DNA of 10,249 bases from Avoscillospira sp045579045. GTDB taxonomy: Bacteria > Bacillota > Clostridia > Oscillospirales > Oscillospiraceae. Position 1 is the first letter of the stretch. Each line of letters opens with the position of its first letter. Made by a program: the position numbers and the translations under genes. Positions 6,282 through 10,249 of the stretch are shown piece by piece. Under the pieces are notes generated by a model. The model did no database searches. It was not told where the DNA came from and worked only from the letters and a program-made list of their open reading frames with translations. The stretch spans positions 1 to 10,249 of the forward strand of contig JAZNLL010000024.1 in assembly GCA_045579045.1 (NCBI GenBank), given 5' to 3'.

Positions 6282-6312
6282 CCCCACAGGGCTTCGGCTC
6301 TGTGGGGTTTTT
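6282..6312 (+). terminator. Intrinsic terminator of rsmE operon
   Basis: CCCCACAG pairs with CTGTGGGG, extended by a G-T pair and a GC pair to a TTCG loop, and is followed by five T. It lies 14 bp after the membrane-protein stop. Confidence 0.95.
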
Positions 6313-6341
6313 GCATTTTCAAACAGCAGGGTGCATACCTT
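6313..6341 (+). promoter_or_regulatory. Candidate sigma-E (mother-cell) promoter of spoVB-like gene
   Basis: GCATTTT (6313-6319) matches six of seven positions of the sigma-E -35 KMATATT. After a 14-bp spacer, CATACCTT (6334-6341) matches seven of eight positions of CATACAHT. B. subtilis spoVB is sigma-E dependent, which agrees. Against it, the start would fall at the edge of the AAGGAGGG ribosome binding site, giving almost no leader. Consensus quoted from memory. Confidence 0.35.
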
Positions 6342-6360
6342 TGGACAAGGAGGGATGTCC

Positions 6361-7890
6361 ATGGGTACACGCAGTTCCATTGCACAGAGTACACTTTTGC
6401 TGACCATCGCCAATCTGGCCATGCGAGGCGTTTCCATATTATTTCAGGTCTATCTGACCGGACAGATCGGCGCCGCCGGCATCGGTTTGCTGCAGCTGAT
6501 CCTCACGGTCAATGGATTTGCCATCACTCTGGGTACCTCCGGCCTTCGGGTGGCGGCTATGTATCTTTCGGCAGAAGAGTACGGTCTGCGCCGATACAGT
6601 GGAATCCGCCAGGCCATGGTGTGGTGTGTCGGTGTTGGTCTTTTTCTCAGCACCTTTGTTGGCGCAGGTATGGCTTTTTTTGCCGTTCCCATTGCGGATC
6701 TCTTTGTCAGAGATTTGCAGGCTGTGGCCAGTCTGCGGCTTCTGGGGCTTACTTTGCCGCTTACCTGTCTCAGCACCATCTTAGCCGGTTATTTCACAGC
6801 TACAAATCAGGTCAGAAAGCTGGTGGCTGTAGAGATCGCAGACCGTGTGGCCTCCGTAGGCTTAACGGTCTGGCTGCTGGGTCTGGGTGTGCAGGGAGAT
6901 CAGTCTCATGCCTGCGCTTCCATTGTCGGCGGCAGTGCACTGGCATCTGTCGGTTCCGTGGCGGTGCTTCTTTGGATGCTCCTTGCCGATTTCCGCCGGT
7001 ATGGCAGATCCGACGACGATCTGGACATGGGCAAAAGGTTAGGCCGTCTGTGCGTGCCTGTGGCACTCAATGATTATCTCCGTTCCGGACTTGGCACGCT
7101 GGAACAGTTTCTCATTCCCTACGGACTTGCCCGTTGCGGCGGTTCCCGTGTGAAGGCCATGGCAGACTATGGTACTATACAAGGTATGGTCTTTCCTGTA
7201 CTTCTCTTTCCAAGCACCGTTCTCTATGCTGTGGCAGACCTTCTGGTGCCGGAGCTGGCTCGGTGCAGAGCCCAGAAAAACCACCAGCGCATCAAACATC
7301 TGGCAGAGACCTGCCTGCACATGGGGGTTCTGTTCTCTGCACTGGTGGCCGGAACCTTATATGTACTGGCAGAGCCACTGGGTTACCTTCTCTACAAAAG
7401 CACCGATGCCGGTGTCTATCTGCAGTGGTTCGCGCCTCTGATTCCCATGCTGTATCTGGACTGCATCGTGGATGGGATGCACAAAGGATTGGGCGAACAG
7501 GTCTATTGTGTTCGGGTAAATACCCTGACCAATCTGTTGGACGTAGTATTCTTGTTTCTCACGCTTCCCCGTTATGGTATCGCCGGGTATTACTTCACAT
7601 ATTTCTTTACCCATCTGGTGAACTTTAGTCTCAGCCTTGTGCGCTTGCTGAAACTAACCGACGCTGATCCCGGCAGGCGGTTTCTGATATTCACCACAGT
7701 CACCGTCTGTGTCTGCATCTGGTTTGTAAGACATTTTGTACCCACTGCCCCAAAGTTAGGCAGCATTTTGACCGGCGGCAGCATCTTTCTGATTCTTTCC
7801 ATTTCCCTTCTGATGATTCTGGGATGTTGGAAGCCTAAAGACAGCCACTATATATGGGATATGGTCTTACCCCGGAAGCGCAATCCGTAG
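6361..7890 (+). CDS. spoVB: SpoVB-like MATE/MurJ-superfamily polysaccharide flippase
   Basis: Integral membrane flippase of the MOP superfamily, which moves lipid-linked sugar intermediates across the cytoplasmic membrane. SpoVB members serve spore cortex peptidoglycan synthesis. The 509-residue length equals that of SpoVB, with about 12-14 hydrophobic segments. The N-terminal half has SSIAQSTLLLTIANLAMRG, YLTGQIGAAGIGLLQLI and LGTSGLRVAAMYLSAEE, characteristic of SpoVB/YtgP-like Polysacc_synt proteins. A second repeat begins near GKRLGRLCVPVALNDYLRSG, and VLLFPSTVLYAVADLLVPELAR is a typical central block. I chose the ATG at 6361, 6 nt after AAGGAGGG; the in-frame ATG at 6355 touches that site. 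It is monocistronic with a possible sigma-E promoter. No terminator is visible before the next small unit. A vegetative flippase paralogue cannot be excluded. Confidence 0.83.
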   Translation: MGTRSSIAQSTLLLTIANLAMRGVSILFQVYLTGQIGAAGIGLLQLILTVNGFAITLGTSGLRVAAMYLSAEEYGLRRYSGIRQAMVWCVGVGLFLSTFVGAGMAFFAVPIADLFVRDLQAVASLRLLGLTLPLTCLSTILAGYFTATNQVRKLVAVEIADRVASVGLTVWLLGLGVQGDQSHACASIVGGSALASVGSVAVLLWMLLADFRRYGRSDDDLDMGKRLGRLCVPVALNDYLRSGLGTLEQFLIPYGLARCGGSRVKAMADYGTIQGMVFPVLLFPSTVLYAVADLLVPELARCRAQKNHQRIKHLAETCLHMGVLFSALVAGTLYVLAEPLGYLLYKSTDAGVYLQWFAPLIPMLYLDCIVDGMHKGLGEQVYCVRVNTLTNLLDVVFLFLTLPRYGIAGYYFTYFFTHLVNFSLSLVRLLKLTDADPGRRFLIFTTVTVCVCIWFVRHFVPTAPKLGSILTGGSIFLILSISLLMILGCWKPKDSHYIWDMVLPRKRNP

Positions 7891-7928
7891 ATTTTTACAG
7901 AAAGTTAACATAATTTTTCATTTTTTGC

Positions 7929-7957
7929 TTGAAATTTTCGAAAAACAGGTGTATGAT
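7929..7957 (+). promoter_or_regulatory. Sigma-A promoter of 23-codon ORF
   Basis: TTGAAA (7929-7934) and TATGAT (7952-7957) are separated by 17 bp in an AT-rich gap. The predicted start is near 7964, 26 nt before the small ORF. Confidence 0.7.
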
Positions 7958-7989
7958 AAGGTCAGCTTCAAGTAAGGAGGTGACGTAAT

Positions 7990-8061
7990 ATGCGCCAGAA
8001 CAAGCCCGATATCGATGATCTGATCTTTGCAGAAGAAGAAACCCGTGTCAGCGATCGCTGA
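7990..8061 (+). CDS. Hypothetical 23-residue acidic microprotein
   Basis: No family recognised. The peptide begins MRQNKPDIDDLIFAEEE and ends TRVSDR, with seven acidic and four basic residues and no membrane segment. Translation is supported by the longest Shine-Dalgarno match in the window: TAAGGAGGTGA at 7973-7983, an 11-nt complement of the 16S 3' end, 6 nt before the ATG. Transcription is supported by the promoter at 7929-7957 and the terminator at 8074-8102, giving a transcript of about 140 nt that carries nothing else. Nothing lies downstream on this strand, so it is not an attenuator leader for a neighbouring gene. It could be a real microprotein or a dual-function small RNA. Confidence reflects missing homology evidence. 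Confidence 0.55.
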   Translation: MRQNKPDIDDLIFAEEETRVSDR

Positions 8062-8073
8062 ACCAGTCGAATG

Positions 8074-8102
8074 CTCCTGCAGGACGGCAGGAGATTTTTT
8101 AT
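8074..8102 (+). terminator. Intrinsic terminator of 23-codon ORF
   Basis: A 7-bp stem CTCCTGC/GCAGGAG with loop AGGACG is followed by ATTTTTTATTTT, 12 nt after the small-ORF stop. Confidence 0.88.
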
Positions 8103-8111
8103 TTTCCTTAA

Positions 8112-8140
8112 TTGAATAGAAAGGAAGTTTCTGCTATGAT
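8112..8140 (+). promoter_or_regulatory. Promoter-like sequence leading directly into a terminator
   Basis: TTGAAT (8112-8117) and TATGAT (8135-8140) are separated by 17 bp. The nearest possible start (about 8147) lies only 12 bp before the terminator stem at 8159, so a transcript would be about 44 nt and consist mainly of the terminator hairpin. A six-codon ATG frame at 8136-8156 is not credible. Confidence 0.35.
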
Positions 8141-8153
8141 CGCGGATAACAAT

Positions 8154-8188
8154 TAAAACCCCGAATGTTTTGGACATTCGGGGTTTTT
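8154..8188. terminator. Bidirectional intrinsic terminator
   Basis: A perfect 10-bp stem CCCCGAATGT/ACATTCGGGG (8159-8168 and 8174-8183) with loop TTTGG is flanked by AAAA on the left and TTTTT on the right, so it has a T-tract on both strands. On the minus strand it lies 8 bp after the small TM protein gene and should end the SWIM operon. Confidence 0.9.
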
Positions 8189-8190
8189 CT

Positions 8191-8325
8191 TTATCCTAAT
8201 AATGCCCAGAGGAGCAGGAGCACCGGCAGTAACCATCCCGGCAGTCGGCTCACCCAATCATAGGTATCAGTATCCTTGCCCTCGGTTGTCATCAAAAACG
8301 CAAGAAAATCATCCGGTCTTTTCAT
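8191..8325 (-). CDS. Hypothetical 44-residue single-TM protein
   Basis: No family recognised. The 44-residue product has a polar N-terminal half (MKRPDDFLAFLMTTEGKDTD, then TYDWVSRLPG) and a C-terminal hydrophobic segment WLLPVLLLLWALLG that would anchor it as a tail-anchored or single-pass protein. AAGGAG 8 nt before the ATG supports translation. The gene starts 12 bp after the stop of the SWIM protein gene and is followed at once by a terminator, so it is the last gene of that operon. Real coding is supported by the ribosome binding site, tight packing and a sensible membrane segment; homology is untested. Confidence 0.62.
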   Translation of the reverse strand: MKRPDDFLAFLMTTEGKDTDTYDWVSRLPGWLLPVLLLLWALLG

Positions 8326-8337
8326 AATCATTTCTCC

Positions 8338-9147
8338 TTATAGTACAAAACTACCCGTCTCATGGGAATTTACAGCAAAGTCCAACAATACATCTCTGGC
8401 TATTACTGCAAAATAATCCGCGTGTTCGTGTTCCTTTGCATAATGCTTGCCGATCAACTCCAGAGTCTCCTTCAACTGCAGCATTGCAGCAAATTCGTGT
8501 TTGCAGTTACCGCTGCAGAAGCAAGTACAGGTCAGATTACGAATTTCTCCGTTGCTGTAGTCGAACTCGACTTCATAAGGCATCTGCCCATGCACGATTG
8601 CATAGCCCTTGCACCCGTCAATACAAAGATAAACAACGCGCGAGTCCATATAGTATTCATGCCCACGCTCTGCAACAGCCGGTGGGATTTGCATTCCCTT
8701 GAGGTCATTGAGAGAAAAAACAGTTTCATCTGTACCGAAAAGGAATTCATCATCAGCTTCCACGAGGGGCTTGTACCAGCCTCTGATTTTCTCTACAGGG
8801 ATTGCCAGAGGATCGAAGGTAACAAAATGGGATCCAGCCATATGAAACCGACCCCTGACATCCGTATCAGCCACAGAAATGACACGTCTGTAGTCAGCAG
8901 GCTTGATTTTAAAGTTATACTTCACTTCTCTTACCCGTCCCAGCTGCCCCTCCAACTTGCCTTCCACGAAAACAAAGTCACCAACCTTCAGGTCGAAACG
9001 GTCATTGTAATAAGACCAGGATGTCTTTCTGCATGGAAAATACACCTGCACCACCGATCTGCGAGGTTGAACTTCACAGGGTACAGAGCAAGCGGTTTCC
9101 GACTTCTTCTCAGAATAATCCACATCAAAACCGATTTTGTAACGCAT
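8338..9147 (-). CDS. SWIM zinc-finger domain protein
   Basis: The 269-residue protein carries a SWIM zinc-binding motif C-x-C-x5-C-x-H (Cys207, Cys209, Cys215, His217 in CTCFCSGNCKH). It lies inside a typical SWIM domain: AERGHEYYMDSRVVYL, EVEFDYSNGEIRNL, the motif, then EFAAMLQLKETLE. SWIM domains bind nucleic acid or proteins and are often fused to SNF2 helicases; none is fused or adjacent here. The N-terminal 30-95 region is separate and beta-rich. FDLKVGDFVFVEGKLEGQLGR followed by VREV resembles a KOW-like or small-barrel loop, which is inference. The ATG at 9147 has AGGAGGAG 5 nt upstream. A longer open frame on the opposite strand (8362-9261) lacks homology and is rejected. A TATAAT lies at 9181-9176 on the minus strand without a convincing -35. 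Function unknown. Confidence 0.82.
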   Translation of the reverse strand: MRYKIGFDVDYSEKKSETACSVPCEVQPRRSVVQVYFPCRKTSWSYYNDRFDLKVGDFVFVEGKLEGQLGRVREVKYNFKIKPADYRRVISVADTDVRGRFHMAGSHFVTFDPLAIPVEKIRGWYKPLVEADDEFLFGTDETVFSLNDLKGMQIPPAVAERGHEYYMDSRVVYLCIDGCKGYAIVHGQMPYEVEFDYSNGEIRNLTCTCFCSGNCKHEFAAMLQLKETLELIGKHYAKEHEHADYFAVIARDVLLDFAVNSHETGSFVL

Positions 9148-9210
9148 TCTCGCTCCTCCTTCTTTTTATATCTGCATTATAAAACACAGCAAGTCCAAAA
9201 AAGAGGACAC

Positions 9211-9246
9211 AAAAGAGGAAGCCGCAAAAATACAGCTTCCTCTTTT
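9211..9246 (-). terminator. Terminator of arsC-like operon, possibly bidirectional
   Basis: A perfect 12-bp inverted repeat AAAAGAGGAAGC/GCTTCCTCTTTT surrounds a 12-nt loop and begins 6 bp after the stop at 9253. T-runs close both sides, so it can act on either strand. Confidence 0.8.
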
Positions 9247-9252
9247 AAAATA

Positions 9253-9606
9253 TTATTTTAGGAGAGCGGTTTCCCACTCGGAAACCCTAAATCCGACCAG
9301 CACCTGATCTTCCAAAACCAAAAGAGGACGCTTTTCCAGCATACCGTCTGTGGCCAGAAGCTTCATCTGATCCTCCTCCGTCATGGTTGGAAGTTTGTCC
9401 GTCAAGCCGAGAGAACGATAAACCAAACCACTGGTGTTAAAGAAACGTTTCAGAGGCAGTCCGCTTCGCTTATACCAATCCCGCAGTTCTTCATAAGTCG
9501 GATTGTTCTCTTTAATATGTCGAGCAGCATACGTGATTTGATGCTCGTCCAGCCAAGACTTCGCTTTCTTGCAGGTGCTGCAAGGGGGATATTCTAAAAA
9601 CAACAT
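9253..9606 (-). CDS. ArsC/Spx-family thioredoxin-fold protein
   Basis: The 117-residue protein belongs to the ArsC/Spx/YffB superfamily. It starts MLFLEYPPCSTCKKAKSWLD with a redox-type CxxC (Cys9, Cys12). It then shows FFNTSGLVYRSLGL (55-68) and LEKRPLLVLEDQVLVGFRVSEW (90-111), the conserved Arg93-Pro94 block. These features match the 'arsenate reductase family protein' group. True arsenate reduction is not shown, and Spx-type control of RNA polymerase usually comes with a slightly longer protein, so I give no symbol. The ATG at 9606 has AGGAGG 5 nt upstream. It is 12 bp downstream of the small membrane protein and shares its promoter; no arsenic genes are nearby. Confidence 0.87.
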   Translation of the reverse strand: MLFLEYPPCSTCKKAKSWLDEHQITYAARHIKENNPTYEELRDWYKRSGLPLKRFFNTSGLVYRSLGLTDKLPTMTEEDQMKLLATDGMLEKRPLLVLEDQVLVGFRVSEWETALLK

Positions 9607-9618
9607 ATGAACCTCCTG

Positions 9619-9882
9619 TTACAAAAACCATACGGCAGCAGTACACGCAAAAATAAATCCCGCAACCGCAAAACTAATTACAGCCATACTCCTGCATTGT
9701 TTCCATTCCCGAATACCTTGCAAAAGCTCAAGAAGGCCAAGCAAAGGTACGGCAATCGCTTGACCAAAATCAAGGAAGCCAAGCAGCTGCAGCATGGAAA
9801 AGGTGATCACAGCAGCAGAAATTAGGATCTGAGCAAGAAAAAGAATCCTATCAAACAGAGACATCTGAAGCATCCTCTTCAT
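9619..9882 (-). CDS. Small membrane protein resembling DUF3953
   Basis: The 87-residue protein has about three hydrophobic segments, near residues 10-35, 42-56 and 66-86. A charged turn QGIREWKQCR (55-64) lies before the last one. The pattern of a GLLELLQGIREW segment followed by a final AVISFAVAGFIF helix recalls the DUF3953 family of small Bacillota membrane proteins; this is from memory and moderate. The ATG at 9882 is preferred over one at 9888 because GAGGTG then sits at a normal distance. A longer open frame to 10053 crosses the promoter and terminator and is rejected. It is first gene of the operon with the ArsC-like protein. Confidence 0.72.
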   Translation of the reverse strand: MKRMLQMSLFDRILFLAQILISAAVITFSMLQLLGFLDFGQAIAVPLLGLLELLQGIREWKQCRSMAVISFAVAGFIFACTAAVWFL

Positions 9883-9900
9883 AATCATCACCTCAAGACT

Positions 9901-9929
9901 ATTATAAGTAAAAAATGAGGTCAATGCAA
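9901..9929 (-). promoter_or_regulatory. Sigma-A promoter of the DUF3953-like/arsC-like operon
   Basis: On the minus strand TTGCAT (9929-9924) and a perfect TATAAT (9906-9901) are separated by 17 bp. It directly follows the upstream terminator. Confidence 0.65.
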
Positions 9930-9930
9930 C

Positions 9931-9960
9931 AAAAAAGCACTTGCCGAAGCAAGTGCTTTT
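9931..9960 (-). terminator. Intrinsic terminator next to the displaced tRNA-Trp end
   Basis: On the minus strand a 12-bp stem AAAAGCACTTGC/GCAAGTGCTTTT closes on a TTCG tetraloop and is followed by a run of T (six T at 9936-9931). It abuts the 3'-end copy of tRNA-Trp just as a tRNA terminator would. Confidence 0.9.
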
Positions 9961-9977
9961 GGCAGGGGCACAAGGAC
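9957..9977 (-). repeat. Displaced 3'-end fragment of tRNA-Trp (possible att site)
   Basis: These 21 bases are identical to 10163-10183, which are the last 18 nt of tRNA-Trp (CCA included) plus three following bases. The copies are direct repeats 206 bp apart. The fragment has no anticodon arm or rest of a tRNA, so it is not a gene. The position of such a fragment between an intact tRNA and a second terminator is the pattern left by site-specific integration in a tRNA 3' end. Confidence 0.75.
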
Positions 9978-10055
9978 GCAGGAAATCAAAGATTTCCTGC
10001 ACTGCTTGACGACCGCTCGTATTGCTCGCGGTACCCGTCTGCGCACCTCTCACCT

Positions 10056-10083
10056 AAAAAACAGTCCACCGGACTGTTTTTTT
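10056..10083. terminator. Bidirectional terminator-like hairpin
   Basis: ACAGTCC/GGACTGT with loop ACC is flanked by A-tract and T-tract, so a U-run follows the stem on either strand. No gene obviously needs it here, since tRNA-Trp already has a terminator; it may belong to a dispersed repeat or an element remnant. Confidence 0.6.
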
Positions 10084-10101
10084 ACGGCGCGAGCCCCCTT
10101 G

Positions 10102-10117
10102 GGGTTCAAGTCCTTGT
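10102..10117 (+). repeat. T-arm-like sequence inverted relative to tRNA-Trp
   Basis: GGGTTCAAGTCCTTGT occurs here on the plus strand and in the tRNA-Trp T-arm on the minus strand (10191-10176). What follows (CCGCATCGAG) is not a tRNA-Trp acceptor or CCA end, and no matching 5' acceptor is seen upstream, so it is a fragment rather than a tRNA gene. Confidence 0.6.
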
Positions 10118-10130
10118 CCGCATCGAGAAC

Positions 10131-10165
10131 AAAACAAAAACCACCCCAACGGGTGGTTTTTGTTT

Positions 10166-10166
<1 letters not shown>
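10131..10166 (-). terminator. Intrinsic terminator of tRNA-Trp
   Basis: A 16-bp perfect inverted repeat (10131-10146 and 10151-10166) has the core CCACCC/GGGTGG, loop GTTG on the minus strand, and a TTTTTGTTTT tail. Its upstream A-rich arm joins the tRNA CCA end. Confidence 0.93.
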
Positions 10167-10241
<75 letters not shown>

Positions 10242-10249
10242 ATATTTAA

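Larger units (their letters stand above)
9978..10130. other. Non-coding hairpin-rich stretch between tRNA-Trp end copies
   Basis: No credible gene is present. The stretch holds a perfect 10-bp hairpin GCAGGAAATC/GATTTCCTGC with loop AAA (9978-10000). A looser ACCGC/GCGGT pairing lies at about 10011-10032, and a terminator-like hairpin is at 10056-10083. A tRNA T-arm-like sequence sits on the plus strand (10102-10117). Short open frames crossing it change frame through hairpins and tRNA and are spurious. Confidence 0.6.

Noticed and set aside
6156..7073. Open frame of 305 codons overlapping the start of the flippase gene
   Set aside because: Arginine/cysteine/serine-rich translation typical of a shifted frame, and it crosses a terminator and the flippase start.
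9193..9198. TTGGAC as -35 for the SWIM operon
   Set aside because: Only 11 bp from the TATAAT at 9181-9176; spacing does not allow a sigma-A promoter.
8362..9261. Open frame of 299 codons on the plus strand, longer than the opposite SWIM gene
   Set aside because: No recognisable motifs and no ribosome binding site. The minus-strand frame has a SWIM motif, a strong ribosome binding site and operon context.
9883..10053. Upstream extension of the small membrane protein
   Set aside because: Would translate through its promoter and a strong terminator hairpin.

Overview
The window looks like chromosome from a spore-forming, gut-type clostridium, most likely Oscillospirales/Oscillospiraceae. The reasons are a Bacillota gene set (sigG, gpr, ylmC, a SpoVB-like flippase), strong AGGAGG ribosome binding sites, sigma-A promoters with 17-bp spacers, moderately high GC coding sequence, and compact intrinsic terminators. 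The lineage is inferred from gene content only. No genuine CRISPR array, IS element or rRNA is present.

Left part (1-3931, all minus strand). In transcription order these are gpr (germination protease), sigG (forespore sigma factor), ylmC (PRC-barrel sporulation-associated protein), then rpsB and the first 210 codons of tsf. sigG and gpr each have a candidate sigma-F/sigma-G promoter, so the forespore sigma factor and one of its classic targets sit together. rpsB-tsf has its own sigma-A promoter and a leader of about 127 nt that can fold. The 326-bp gap between gpr and sigG holds a symmetric cluster of DnaA-box-like sequences.

Middle part (3932-8190, plus strand). rpsT with promoter and terminator comes first, then tRNA-Leu(GAG) as a free-standing unit. 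An rsmE plus 8-TM membrane protein operon follows, then a SpoVB-like lipid-linked-sugar flippase with a possible sigma-E promoter. After it comes a very small transcription unit: promoter, the longest Shine-Dalgarno match in the window, a 23-codon acidic ORF, and a terminator. A second promoter-like sequence runs straight into another terminator.

Right part (8157-10249, minus strand). tRNA-Trp(CCA) comes first in transcription order. Next is a non-coding stretch of hairpins that carries a displaced copy of the tRNA-Trp 3' end, which looks like the scar of an element once integrated in the tRNA. Then come a small membrane protein and an ArsC/Spx-like thioredoxin-fold protein (one operon), and a stand-alone SWIM zinc-finger protein with a 44-residue single-TM protein (another operon).

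The window is mainly housekeeping translation genes interleaved with forespore and mother-cell sporulation genes. The least explained parts are the two very small ORFs, the DnaA-box-like cluster, and the tRNA-Trp-linked scar.
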